This document shows, piece after piece, positions 9,146-16,872 of a DNA stretch of 64,000 bases. This DNA is from Streptomyces sp. NBC_00654. Its GTDB lineage: Bacteria > Actinomycetota > Actinomycetes > Streptomycetales > Streptomycetaceae. Position 1 is the first letter of the stretch; the number at the start of each line of letters is the position of its first letter. Position numbers and translations under genes: made by a program. The stretch covers positions 2,232,001 to 2,296,000 of the forward strand of contig NZ_JAPEOB010000001.1 of assembly GCF_026341775.1 (NCBI RefSeq). The letters are read 5' to 3'. The notes below the pieces were generated by a model. That model saw only the letters and a program-made list of their open reading frames with translations, was not told the DNA's origin and ran no database searches.

Positions 9146-9502
9146 TCAGCCGCGGGCGGCGATGGCGCGCGCCATGAGGGGAGCGATGGTGTCGATCTGG
9201 TCCATCGAGAAGCCGAAGACCTTTTTGCCCTCGGCGAGCAGGGCGGTGATCTGCTCCTCGGTGGGGACGCTGCGGCCGAAGGTGTGGCAGGCGGCGTTGC
9301 CCATCAGACCCACGAGCACGCCGAGCGAGGCACCGGCCCCGGTGTGGCAGGTGCCCAGGTAGTAGTCGGCCTGCCCCACGCGGAGCTTCATCGCGGCGTC
9401 CATGTCGCTGGAGGCGACGACGTCGATGCCGTCGATGCCCAGCTTCTTGATGGTGTCGGTGACCTCGATCTTGCCGACGCCGCCGGTGAGGATCTTCGTC
9501 AT
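9146..9502 (-). CDS. yhfU: YhfU-like small protein (DUF2620)
   Basis: This 118-residue cytosolic protein begins MTKILTGGVGKIEV and contains YYLGTCHTGAGASLG. It is an alpha/beta protein rich in Gly and matches the DUF2620/YhfU family. No catalytic residues can be named. There are cysteines in GTCHTG and in AACHTFG. The size and the position just before a large permease recall PTS IIB subunits, but that is a comparison of layout only. It lies 63 bp after yhfY and 46 bp before yhfT. Confidence 0.82.
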   Translation of the reverse strand: MTKILTGGVGKIEVTDTIKKLGIDGIDVVASSDMDAAMKLRVGQADYYLGTCHTGAGASLGVLVGLMGNAACHTFGRSVPTEEQITALLAEGKKVFGFSMDQIDTIAPLMARAIAARG

Positions 9503-9565
9503 GGCTGTCCTTCTTCCGTGGGGTGCTGCGGCCGGGGGACGGTCCCGGCCGGGGGAGCGGGTGGG

Positions 9566-9952
9566 TCAGGGGGCGGGGGTGGCGGGGGACTGCTGGGCCA
9601 GGACCGCCAGGTGCATGCCGAGGAAATTGACCTCGGACTCCGGCAGCGCGGCGCCGAGGTCCCGCTCGGCGCGCGCGGAGACGGCGCGGGCGCGGGCCAC
9701 GGCGTCGGGGTGCCCGGCCAGTTCCGCGGCGACCTGGTCGTCGGTGAGGAACTGCTCGATGGGCTCGCCGTTCAGGAGCCTGGTGAGCGCCATCATCAGA
9801 TGACTGGTGAGCATGCCCGCGGTCGCTTCGGTGACGGTGCGGCCGTCCGCTTCGAGGGCGGCCAGCTCGGCGGCGACGAAGTCGGCCACTTCGGGCCTGA
9901 CCTGTCCGCCTTCACGGAAGAGCTGGATCCGCAGAGCGAGCTGGTCGTCCAT
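9566..9952 (-). CDS. yhfY: YhfY-like single PRD-domain protein
   Basis: The 128 residues resemble a lone PTS-regulation domain, the all-helical module normally phosphorylated on histidines by PTS proteins. Visible features are the central SHLMMALTRLLNGEPIE and the C-terminal FLGMHLAVLA, each with a conserved-type His. No DNA-binding domain is attached. An excellent ribosome site (AGGAGG, 9959-9964) fixes the ATG at 9952. It is the first gene of the main yhf operon, directly downstream of one copy of the duplicated promoter element. It may relay phosphorylation or ligand state to YhfZ, but that is speculation. Confidence 0.75.
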   Translation of the reverse strand: MDDQLALRIQLFREGGQVRPEVADFVAAELAALEADGRTVTEATAGMLTSHLMMALTRLLNGEPIEQFLTDDQVAAELAGHPDAVARARAVSARAERDLGAALPESEVNFLGMHLAVLAQQSPATPAP

Positions 9953-9970
9953 GGTGATCCTCCTAAAATC

Positions 9971-9996
9971 AACAATAACCAGGATTTTGTATTTTG
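9971..9996 (-). promoter_or_regulatory. Promoter/operator element A upstream of yhfY
   Basis: This AT-rich 26-bp block matches element B upstream of yhfZ at 21 of 26 positions in the same orientation. Read on the minus strand it ends with TATTGT (9977-9972), a plausible -10 box. The -35 region is weak (CCTTCA). Transcription would start at about 9965, just ahead of the yhfY ribosome site. Sharing with element B suggests common control, most simply by YhfZ. Confidence 0.6.
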
Positions 9997-10003
9997 AAGG
10001 TGG

Positions 10004-10031
10004 CGAAGGTCCCCCGGTTTCAGGACCTTCG
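10004..10031 (-). terminator. Hairpin between yhfZ and yhfY
   Basis: Perfect 9-bp arms (10004-10012 and 10023-10031) flank a 10-nt loop, 36 bp after the yhfZ stop on the minus strand and just upstream of element A. It would end yhfZ transcripts so that yhfY onward depends on its own promoter. Confidence 0.6.
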
Positions 10032-10066
10032 GCCCCCGCCCCGCCGGAGCCCGGCAGGACGGTCCG

Positions 10067-11005
10067 TCAGTACGAGGGCACGCGCTCGCCCCTGAGTACT
10101 TCGTTCTGGAGCGAGGTGATCAGGGAGAGGTCGAGCGAGTCCCGGACGGCGGCCAGGGCCTTCGTCCCGTCGGTCCGGCCGATGATGGCCGCGCTGGAGT
10201 TGCGCAGGGCCAGTTCACGGGTGACCTCGTCGCCCAGCGGGAGCACATCGACGCCGAGCCCGACCCGGTCCTGTGCCTCGTCGAGGTTCCACACGGTGGC
10301 GTCGACCTCGTCGCGGGCGAAGAGATCGCGCAGCTGCATGTACGAGGCCTCGCGCCACAGGACGTCCTCGCGCCCGGCGAAGACCCGCTCGACGAGCATC
10401 CGCAGGTCCTCCGACGCATGGTCGACCGCGACCCGCAGGCCGGGGGCGTCGAGGTCGACGCCACGGCGTACGAGCATGCCGTGCGCGCCGACATAGGTGG
10501 CCGGGCCCAGATCGGCGACGAGCTCCACCGGGTGCTCGGAGATCAGCTGGTCGGCCGCGAAGCGGGACAGGACGACGAGGTCGACCTTTCCTTCGAGCAG
10601 CGCGGCGGTACGGGCTCCGGCGCCACGCATGAACGTGATCGCGAAGGGGGCGCCGGCCTCCTCGAAGGCGCTGCGCAGCCCGGTCGCCAGACCCTCGTAC
10701 CGCCGGGAGTACGGCAGGGGCATCGCGGCGAGCAGTGTCCCGAGGCCGGAGAGCCGCCACAGTATGGAGCGGTCCGAGCGGACGAGGAAGGTGCCGAGGT
10801 GCCCCCGGGCGGTCGTCTCGATGGCGCCCGATTCCTCCAGGAGCTGCAACGCGGCCTGGACCGTGCCGTTGCCGCAGCCCAGCTCCTGGGCGTAGTCGCG
10901 AACGCGGGGCAGCCGGGTGTCCGGCTCGTGGTTGAGCAGCAGAACCGCGAGCTGCCGGGCGGCGAGGCCGTTTCGCGTGAGGAATCGGTCATCGAAAGCG
11001 TTCAC
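10067..11005 (-). CDS. yhfZ: YhfZ-like transcriptional regulator (GntR-like HTH plus ligand domain)
   Basis: This 312-residue regulator has an N-terminal winged-helix region (RLPRVRDYAQELGCGNGTVQ, residues ~30-50) and a periplasmic-binding-protein-like sensor domain. MPLPYSRRYEGLATGL, GPATYVGAHGMLVRRG and the terminal EXXPSY-like ending are family hallmarks. GTG at 11005 gives a protein close to the ~300 residues of E. coli YhfZ; the open frame further upstream has no homology. No ribosome site is visible. A TTGCCA-17-TACTGT promoter would start the mRNA at or within a base of the GTG, so the message is probably leaderless. It probably controls the downstream operon through elements A and B. 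Confidence 0.85.
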   Translation of the reverse strand: MNAFDDRFLTRNGLAARQLAVLLLNHEPDTRLPRVRDYAQELGCGNGTVQAALQLLEESGAIETTARGHLGTFLVRSDRSILWRLSGLGTLLAAMPLPYSRRYEGLATGLRSAFEEAGAPFAITFMRGAGARTAALLEGKVDLVVLSRFAADQLISEHPVELVADLGPATYVGAHGMLVRRGVDLDAPGLRVAVDHASEDLRMLVERVFAGREDVLWREASYMQLRDLFARDEVDATVWNLDEAQDRVGLGVDVLPLGDEVTRELALRNSSAAIIGRTDGTKALAAVRDSLDLSLITSLQNEVLRGERVPSY

Positions 11006-11011
11006 GAAACG

Positions 11012-11041
11012 AACAGTAAACAGGATTCTGGATATTGGCAA
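11012..11041 (-). promoter_or_regulatory. Promoter/operator element B upstream of yhfZ
   Basis: The 26-bp shared block is 11012-11037. On the minus strand TTGCCA (11041-11036) and TACTGT (11018-11013) are separated by exactly 17 bp, close to the sigma-70-type consensus. The predicted start point falls on or within a base of the GTG codon of yhfZ at 11005. The conserved bases include the spacer, which suggests an operator overlapping the promoter. Confidence 0.65.
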
Positions 11042-11210
11042 GGAGTTCACCCGGGGGGCGTGGTGGGCCACGGGGTGGCGTCCGTCGCCCCGCCGCCCCC
11101 ACCGCGACCCGCCATGTCCCTCCATGGGGCCACTGGGGCGCCCCTCCAGAGGCTTTGGTGTGATTTCTCCCCTAATGTCGCCATCAGTGGCCGTCGGCAG
11201 AGGAGCACGA

Positions 11211-13142
11211 GTGACCAACCCCGTACCTCCGCGCGATCGGACGGACCAGCCATGGCGCTCCGAGGGCGCGCCCCCGCCCCAGCCGCCCGGCCGCAAGATG
11301 CCCGGCGGCTGGGGCGGGCTGCTCCTGACCGCTCTGGCCGTCTATCTGATCGCCAACCTGGTGCTGTCCTTCTTCAACGGTGACGACGAGCCGACCATCG
11401 CGTACACCGAATTCAGCAAGCAGGTCACCGCGGGCAACGTCTCCAAGATCTACTCCAAGGGCGACGCGATCCAGGGGCAGCTCAAGAAGGAGACCAAGGT
11501 CCCAGGCAAGGACGACAAGTACACCAAGTTCACCACCCAGCGGCCCGCCTTCGCCGACGACGACCTCTGGGCCGAGCTGACCGAGGACGATGTCACCGTC
11601 ACCGCCGAACCGGTCGTCCAGCAGCGCAGTTTCCTGGCCAACCTGCTGATCTCGCTCGCCCCGATGCTGCTGCTCGTCCTGCTCTGGGTCGTCATCGCCC
11701 GGCGGATGCGCGGCGGGCTCGGCGGCGGCATGGGCGGACTCGGACGCAAGCCCCCGCCCAAGCCGGTCGAACTCGAAGGGCGCAAGCGCACCACCTTCGA
11801 GGACGTGGCCGGGATCGACGAGGTCGAGGGCGAGCTCAACGATGTCGTCGACTTCCTCAAGAACCCCCAGGAGTACGCGAAGATGGGCGCCCGGATGCCC
11901 GGCGGTGTCCTTCTCGCCGGTCCGCCCGGCACCGGCAAGACGCTCCTGGCCCGAGCCGTGGCGGGCGAGGCCGGGGTGCCGTTCTTCTCCGCGTCCGCCT
12001 CCGAGTTCATCGAGATGATCGTGGGCGTCGGGGCCGGCCGGGTGCGTGAACTCTTCGCCGAGGCCCGCAAGGTCGCCCCCGCCATCATCTTCATCGACGA
12101 GATCGACACCATCGGCCGGGCGCGCGGCGGCGGCTCCGGCATGGGCGGCCACGACGAGCGCGAACAGACCCTCAATCAGATCCTCACCGAGATGGACGGC
12201 TTCTCCGGCTCCGAAGGCGTCGTCGTGCTCGCCGCCACCAACCGCGCCGACGTCCTGGACCCCGCCCTCACCCGGCCCGGCCGCTTCGACCGGATCGTGC
12301 AGGTCAGCCCGCCGGACAAGGGCGGCCGGGAGGCGATTCTCAGGATCCACACCCGGCAGATCCCGCTCGCCGGGGACGTCAACCTGGCCCAGGTCGCCCG
12401 GATCACCCCCGGCATGACGGGCGCCGACCTCGCCAATCTGGCCAACGAGGCCGCCCTGCTCGCCGTCAAACGCAAGCAGACCGAGGTCAGCCAGTCCGAC
12501 CTGTCCGACGCCCTGGAGAAGGTCCAGCTCGGTGCCGAGCGTCCGCTCGTCATGCCCGACGAGGAGCGCCGCAGGACCGCCTACCACGAGAGCGGCCACG
12601 CGCTCCTCGGCATGCTCCAGCCCGGCGCCGACCCGGTGCGCAAGATCACCATCGTGCCGCGCGGGCGCGCCCTCGGCGTCACCCTCTCGACCCCGGACAT
12701 CGACAAGTACGCGTACACCGAGGAGTATCTGCGCGGCCGGATCATCGGCGCCCTCGGCGGGATGGCGGCCGAACACGTGGTGTACGACGTGATCACCACC
12801 GGTGCGGAGAGCGACCTGGAACAGGTCACCTCCCTGGCCCGCGGCATGGTCGGCCGCTGGGGCATGAGCGACAGGATCGGCCGTCTCACCGCCATCCCCG
12901 CCGACGCCCAGCAGGCCTACGGCCTCTCCGCGGCGCCCGCCACCCTCGACGCCGTCGACGCCGAGATGCGCCGCATCGTCGACGAGTGCTACGAGGACGC
13001 CTGCCGTCTCCTGCGCGAGAACCGCGACAAGCTCGACTCACTGGCCGAGGCGCTGATGGCGAATGAGACCCTGGACGAGGCGGCGGCCTACCGGGCGGCC
13101 GGCGTCACCCGGCTGGACAAGCCGGACGGCGGCGCCTCCTGA
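11211..13142 (+). CDS. ftsH: FtsH-type ATP-dependent zinc metalloprotease
   Basis: The 643-residue membrane AAA protease degrades misfolded or regulatory membrane proteins. Two membrane segments flank an extracytoplasmic domain (about residues 33-55 and 142-164). The AAA module has Walker A GPPGTGKT (~238-245), Walker B IIFIDEID and an SRH region ending RPGRFDR. The protease has HESGH at 459-463 and the downstream Asp ligand in [11 protein letters not shown] at 11211 is chosen because GAGGAG lies 6 bp upstream. An in-frame ATG at 11175 has no such site. Streptomycetes commonly carry a second FtsH near folE, so this may be a paralogue. It is divergent from yhfZ across 205 bp. Confidence 0.93.
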   Translation: MTNPVPPRDRTDQPWRSEGAPPPQPPGRKMPGGWGGLLLTALAVYLIANLVLSFFNGDDEPTIAYTEFSKQVTAGNVSKIYSKGDAIQGQLKKETKVPGKDDKYTKFTTQRPAFADDDLWAELTEDDVTVTAEPVVQQRSFLANLLISLAPMLLLVLLWVVIARRMRGGLGGGMGGLGRKPPPKPVELEGRKRTTFEDVAGIDEVEGELNDVVDFLKNPQEYAKMGARMPGGVLLAGPPGTGKTLLARAVAGEAGVPFFSASASEFIEMIVGVGAGRVRELFAEARKVAPAIIFIDEIDTIGRARGGGSGMGGHDEREQTLNQILTEMDGFSGSEGVVVLAATNRADVLDPALTRPGRFDRIVQVSPPDKGGREAILRIHTRQIPLAGDVNLAQVARITPGMTGADLANLANEAALLAVKRKQTEVSQSDLSDALEKVQLGAERPLVMPDEERRRTAYHESGHALLGMLQPGADPVRKITIVPRGRALGVTLSTPDIDKYAYTEEYLRGRIIGALGGMAAEHVVYDVITTGAESDLEQVTSLARGMVGRWGMSDRIGRLTAIPADAQQAYGLSAAPATLDAVDAEMRRIVDECYEDACRLLRENRDKLDSLAEALMANETLDEAAAYRAAGVTRLDKPDGGAS

Positions 13143-13248
13143 CGGTGTGCCGGTGGCGGGGCCGGGGCGCGTGCGCGTCCTGCGCGTGCCGTCCCGGTGC
13201 GTGCCGGCCGCCCCGTTCACCGGACGGCCGGGGTTCTCCTGGGGCGGG

Positions 13249-14142
13249 TCAGACCAGGCACACGAGATAGCGGAACACGTTCGGCATCCATACGGTGCCG
13301 TCCGGCCGCTGATACGGACGCAGCGCCCGAGCCACTTCCTTCTCCACCGGGGCGCGGTCCGCGGCCCGCGCCGCCGTGTCGAACAGGCCGGTCGACAGCA
13401 GCCCGCGCACCGCGCTGTCCAGGTCCGCGTACCCGAACGGACATGACACCCGGCCGGAGCCGTCCGGCCTCAGTCCGGCCCGCGCGGCCACCTCCTCCAG
13501 ATCGTCCCGCCGGGCGGCCCGCCAGCTGTCCGCCCGCCCGCCGCGCTCCGGACCGGAACCGGCCGGCCGTGACGCCACCCGCAGCACCGCGGCGGTGGCG
13601 CACCGCTCGGGCGGACCCCAGCCGGTCAGCACCACGGCGGCCCCCCGCGCCGCCAGCGGTACGGCGGACTCCAGTGCGGGGGCGAGCCCCTCGGAGTCAC
13701 CGGCCACGCACCCGATCGGGTGGAACGCGGTGATCAGGTTGTACGGTCCACCCTCCGCCGGGGGCGCCGCCGCGGGTCCGCCCACGGCCAGCCGGGCCGC
13801 AGGCTCCGCCGCCGGACCGCCGGGCGGCCCGGCCGGGTGCCCCGGATCGGGCAGCAGTCGCTCGCGGGCCAGCGCGAGCCGTTCCCGGTCGGTGTCGACG
13901 CCGGTGACCCGCGCCCCCCGGGACGCGGCGATCAGCAGGGCGAGCCCGGAGCCGCAGCCGAGGGAGAACAGCCGTGTGGCGGCCCCGACCTCCAGCCGTT
14001 CGTACACCGCCTCGTACAGCGGCGCCAGCATCCGCTCCTGGATCTCGGCCCAGTCACGGGCACGGGTGCCGGCGTCCACCGGGAGGGACGGATCGGCGTA
14101 CGGATCCGTGTACCGGTGATGCCGGACGAGCGTTGGTGTCAT
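13249..14142 (-). CDS. Class I SAM-dependent methyltransferase
   Basis: The 297-residue protein has motif I LFSLGCGSGLALLIAASRGA and an acidic second strand (VTGVDTDRERLALA), the Rossmann signature of SAM methyltransferases. A Pro/Ala/Gly-rich insertion around residues 125-150 separates it from the next conserved strand (YNLITAFHPIG). The C-terminal third has no recognisable specificity motif, so the substrate is unknown. It is a stand-alone gene, convergent with ftsH and divergent from the SprT-like gene across a long spacer. ATG at 14142 gives MTPTLVRHHRYTDPY; the open frame upstream lacks a ribosome site. Confidence 0.75.
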   Translation of the reverse strand: MTPTLVRHHRYTDPYADPSLPVDAGTRARDWAEIQERMLAPLYEAVYERLEVGAATRLFSLGCGSGLALLIAASRGARVTGVDTDRERLALARERLLPDPGHPAGPPGGPAAEPAARLAVGGPAAAPPAEGGPYNLITAFHPIGCVAGDSEGLAPALESAVPLAARGAAVVLTGWGPPERCATAAVLRVASRPAGSGPERGGRADSWRAARRDDLEEVAARAGLRPDGSGRVSCPFGYADLDSAVRGLLSTGLFDTAARAADRAPVEKEVARALRPYQRPDGTVWMPNVFRYLVCLV

Positions 14143-14551
14143 GGAATGCGCCCCAATCCGCCGAGAGGCCGGCCGTGCCCGAGTGACAGTCCCCCGCGTA
14201 CGTGCGCCCGCGGTCCCCATAGGTCAGGGAACTGCGCATCCGCGGCCCCGTCGAGGGCTCGAAGGGGGTGCGACGGGTTCAACGGCGATGCTCGTGTGCC
14301 CGGTCGTGCGCCCCCGCGCGTGGCACCGTGCCGCGTCCCGCTCCTGGGTCCCAGTCTTACCCGAGCCGCCGGGCGCGGCACGTCGGGAACGCGGCCCCGG
14401 AATCCCGCGCGGGCGTCGCCGGCCGATGAAGCGCTGGTGGGCGGCCCGCCGCGCGCACCGCCGGGCGGCCCGGTGCCGCGGGTGGTGATCCGCCGGGTAA
14501 TGTCGCACGCGGCGGCAGTGTCCCGCGCCCGTCGGTACGCCGGGGCGCACC

Positions 14552-14569
14552 AGGTGCTACGTACCACCT
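14552..14569. promoter_or_regulatory. Imperfect 18-bp palindrome, candidate operator
   Basis: Sixteen of 18 positions are symmetric: AGGTG and CACCT arms around a TACGTA core. Its place in the divergent spacer, about 140 bp before the SprT-like gene, fits a dimeric repressor site. No regulator can be named. Confidence 0.35.
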
Positions 14570-14664
14570 TGTTGTGAGCTGCGCGCCTTCTCCGCAGATC
14601 TGCGCACCCGCCCTCGTCCGGACGCATCAAGGGCAACTGACTGGTACGTGCAAATTATTTGGGA

Positions 14665-14690
14665 TGCCCCGGAATAGGAACACCGGGGCA
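14665..14690. repeat. Inverted repeat upstream of the SprT-like gene
   Basis: Perfect 8-bp arms (TGCCCCGG and CCGGGGCA) enclose a 10-nt loop and end 20 bp before the start codon. It could be an operator or an mRNA hairpin near the translation start. Confidence 0.4.
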
Positions 14691-14710
14691 CTCAGGCTCG
14701 TTGTCACGAC

Positions 14711-15304
14711 GTGAGCACGACACCACCTGTACTTGCCGCAGAGCTGGCACAGGCGTGGGCCGACATTCAGCGGTACCACCCCGAGCTGCCCGATCTTGCC
14801 GCGCCCGAGTCCCTGATCGGAGAGTCGTCGTCCGCCTGTGGCGCCGAGCTCTCCTTCGAACGACTGCTCCATGAGGCAGTCCACGGCATCGCCGCCGCGA
14901 GAGGTGTCCGAGACACCTCCCGGGCCGGCCGCTATCACAACCGACGTTTCCTCGCGATCGCCGAGGAGCTGGGCCTCGATCATGCCGAGGAGCCCCACCC
15001 CAGCAGCGGATTCTCGCTCGTCACGCTGAATCCGGAGGCCAAGCGCCGGTACCGCCCGACGACCGAACGGCTGCAGCGCGCCCTCAAGGCGCACACCGTG
15101 GCCACCGCCGCCGACACCAAGCGCTCCTTCCGCGGTCCCGCCGCCCGGCACGGCTCCTCCGGGGGCGGCGTCCGGGTCAAGGCCGTCTGCGACTGCGGAC
15201 GCAACGTCCGTGTCGTTCCCTCGGTCCTCGCCCAGGCGCCGATCGTCTGCGGCGGCTGCGGCAAGCCCTTCCAGATCCCGGAAGCGGCGGTCGCGGTGGG
15301 GTGA
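14711..15304 (+). CDS. SprT-like putative metallopeptidase with C-terminal zinc ribbon
   Basis: The 197-residue protein contains HEAVHG (HExxH) near residue 54, followed by a Tyr-His-Asn-Arg-Arg-Phe segment and EELGL. This is the arrangement of SprT-like zinc metallopeptidases. The C-terminus has CDCG...CGGC, a four-cysteine zinc ribbon. Members of the wider family (Spartan/SprT) cleave proteins crosslinked to DNA, but activity of this short actinobacterial form is not established. GTG at 14711 is the start. It is separated from rpsP by 156 bp and appears to be transcribed alone. Confidence 0.65.
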   Translation: MSTTPPVLAAELAQAWADIQRYHPELPDLAAPESLIGESSSACGAELSFERLLHEAVHGIAAARGVRDTSRAGRYHNRRFLAIAEELGLDHAEEPHPSSGFSLVTLNPEAKRRYRPTTERLQRALKAHTVATAADTKRSFRGPAARHGSSGGGVRVKAVCDCGRNVRVVPSVLAQAPIVCGGCGKPFQIPEAAVAVG

Positions 15305-15460
15305 GGCGATGTGGTGTGGCACAATGGCTAGCTGTACTCGACAGTCGCATAGGACCCCTCTCTCCTCCGGCTGACGCGTCCGTCGGGCACGCGAGTACCG
15401 CAACCCCACGTGGCATCTTCGTTGTGCCCAACCACGTCAAGACCAGGAGACACCACTTCC

Positions 15461-15901
15461 GTGGCAGTCAAGATCAAGCTGAAGCGTCTGGGCAAGATCC
15501 GTTCGCCTCACTACCGCATCGTCGTCGCCGACTCCCGTACCCGCCGTGACGGCCGGGCCATCGAGGAGATCGGCCTGTACCACCCGGTGCAGAACCCGTC
15601 GCGCATCGAGGTCAACTCGGAGCGTGCGCAGTACTGGCTGTCCGTCGGCGCCCAGCCGACCGAGCCGGTTCTCGCGATCCTGAAGCTCACCGGTGACTGG
15701 CAGGCCCACAAGGGTCTTCCGGCCCCGGCGCCGCTGCTGCAGCCCGAGCCCAAGGCTGACAAGCGCGCTCTGTTCGAGGCCCTGTCCTCGGACGGCGACG
15801 AGGCCAAGGGTGAGGCCATCACCCAGAAGGCCAAGAAGGCCGACAAGAAGGCGGACGAGGCGGCTGACGCTGCCGCGTCCACCGAGTCGACCGAGGCCTG
15901 A
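15461..15901 (+). CDS. rpsP: 30S ribosomal protein bS16
   Basis: The protein has the S16 core [35 protein letters not shown] and the [10 protein letters not shown] block. At 146 residues it is longer than E. coli S16 (82) because of a Lys/Ala-rich C-terminal tail typical of Streptomyces. GTG at 15461 is chosen because [11 protein letters not shown] is the conserved N-terminus and AGGAGA lies upstream at 15445. It heads the rpsP-khpA unit, with 2 bp between the genes. Confidence 0.96.
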   Translation: MAVKIKLKRLGKIRSPHYRIVVADSRTRRDGRAIEEIGLYHPVQNPSRIEVNSERAQYWLSVGAQPTEPVLAILKLTGDWQAHKGLPAPAPLLQPEPKADKRALFEALSSDGDEAKGEAITQKAKKADKKADEAADAAASTESTEA

Positions 15902-15903
15902 GC

Positions 15904-16143
15904 ATGCTCGAGGAGGCTCTCGAGCACCTCGTGAAGGGCATCGTCGACAACCCCGACGACGTGCAGGTGGCCTCGCGCACCCTGCGCCGCGGGCGCGTGC
16001 TGGAGGTCCGGGTCCACCCCGATGACCTCGGCAAGGTGATCGGCCGCAACGGCCGCACCGCTCGCGCTCTGCGTACCGTCGTGGGCGCCATCGGTGGCCG
16101 TGGTATCCGTGTCGACCTCGTCGATGTGGACCAGGTTCGCTGA
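15904..16143 (+). CDS. khpA: KH-domain RNA-binding protein KhpA
   Basis: This small (79-residue) protein is a single KH domain with the GxxG loop in KVIGRNGRTARALRT. Proteins of this family bind RNA, often as partners of KhpB/Jag, and in most Gram-positives the gene follows rpsP. It starts 2 bp after the rpsP stop and is followed by a terminator hairpin, so rpsP-khpA is a two-gene operon. Confidence 0.93.
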   Translation: MLEEALEHLVKGIVDNPDDVQVASRTLRRGRVLEVRVHPDDLGKVIGRNGRTARALRTVVGAIGGRGIRVDLVDVDQVR

Positions 16144-16163
16144 AAGAGTTGAACACCGGCCAG

Positions 16164-16198
16164 GGCCGGGGAGGGCTTTCGAGCCGTCCCCGGCCTTT
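16164..16198 (+). terminator. Terminator hairpin after khpA
   Basis: A 9-bp stem (16164-16172 with 16187-16195) extends by three more pairs after one mismatch, with the loop TTTCGA and a following TTTGT. It begins 21 bp after the khpA stop and separates it from rimM. Confidence 0.75.
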
Positions 16199-16217
16199 GT
16201 CGTCCGTCACCATCTAC

Positions 16218-16253
16218 TTCTACGTCCGTACACCATTTCTACGTCCGTACACC
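16218..16253 (+). repeat. Tandem 17-bp direct repeat in the rimM promoter region
   Basis: TTCTACGTCCGTACACC occurs at 16218-16234 and again, unchanged, at 16237-16253, a 19-bp period. The second copy ends 19 bp before the rimM start. It could be a regulator site or a recent local duplication. The mRNA start point is not known. Confidence 0.7.
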
Positions 16254-16272
16254 CATCAATCGGAGAAGCAGC

Positions 16273-16872
16273 GTGCAGTTGGTAGTTGCGCGGATCGGCC
16301 GCGCCCACGGCATCAAGGGCGAGGTCACCGTCGAGGTACGTACGGACGAGCCGGAGCTGCGGCTCGGGCCCGGGGCCGTCCTGGCCACCGATCCGGCCGC
16401 GACGGGGCCGCTGACGATCGAGACCGGCCGGGTGCACAGTGGCAGGCTGCTGCTGCGCTTCGAGGGCGTGCGGGACCGTACGGGCGCCGAGGCCCTGCGC
16501 AACACTCTCCTGATCGCCGACGTGGACCCGGCGGAACTCCCGGAGGACCCCGAGGAGTTCTACGACCACCAGCTGATGGACCTCGATGTCGTCCTCGCCG
16601 ACGGCACCGAGGTCGGGCGGATCACGGAGATCAGTCACCTGCCCTCGCAGGACCTGTTCATCGTCGAGCGCCCGGACGGCAGCGAGGTGATGATCCCGTT
16701 CGTGGAGGAGATCGTCACCGAGATCGACCTCGACGAGCAGCGCGCGGTCATCTCCCCGCCGCCCGGCCTCATCGACGAGAGCCAGGCCGTGGTGGCCTCC
16801 GCCCGCGACGACGAGGCGGACGGTGCCGGTGCGGCGGACAGCGCGGGCGAGGCGCCGAAGGGTGACGCGTAA
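16273..16872 (+). CDS. rimM: 16S rRNA processing/ribosome maturation factor RimM
   Basis: RimM binds uS19 and helps mature the 30S head. The 199 residues open with [21 protein letters not shown], the RimM signature, and the PRC-barrel half contains [15 protein letters not shown] and a terminal motif near [14 protein letters not shown]. The last ~35 residues are an acidic, low-complexity tail. The ATG of trmD overlaps the rimM stop by one base, so the two are translationally coupled. Confidence 0.96.
   Translation: MQLVVARIGRAHGIKGEVTVEVRTDEPELRLGPGAVLATDPAATGPLTIETGRVHSGRLLLRFEGVRDRTGAEALRNTLLIADVDPAELPEDPEEFYDHQLMDLDVVLADGTEVGRITEISHLPSQDLFIVERPDGSEVMIPFVEEIVTEIDLDEQRAVISPPPGLIDESQAVVASARDDEADGAGAADSAGEAPKGDA

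Larger units (their letters stand above)
14143..14710. other. 568-bp divergent intergenic region
   Basis: No supportable gene was found: the open frames here have shadow-type composition and no recognisable product. The right half is less GC-rich and holds an 18-bp imperfect palindrome at 14552-14569 and a hairpin at 14665-14690. Promoters for the flanking divergent genes are expected here. Confidence 0.6.

Noticed and set aside
11184..12776. 530-codon antisense frame over the ftsH gene
   Set aside because: The composition is that of a shadow frame and no motif is recognisable.
14139..14636. Possible small genes in the 14.1-14.7 kb spacer
   Set aside because: Several overlapping frames in all phases, no ribosome sites and Arg/Pro-rich translations.
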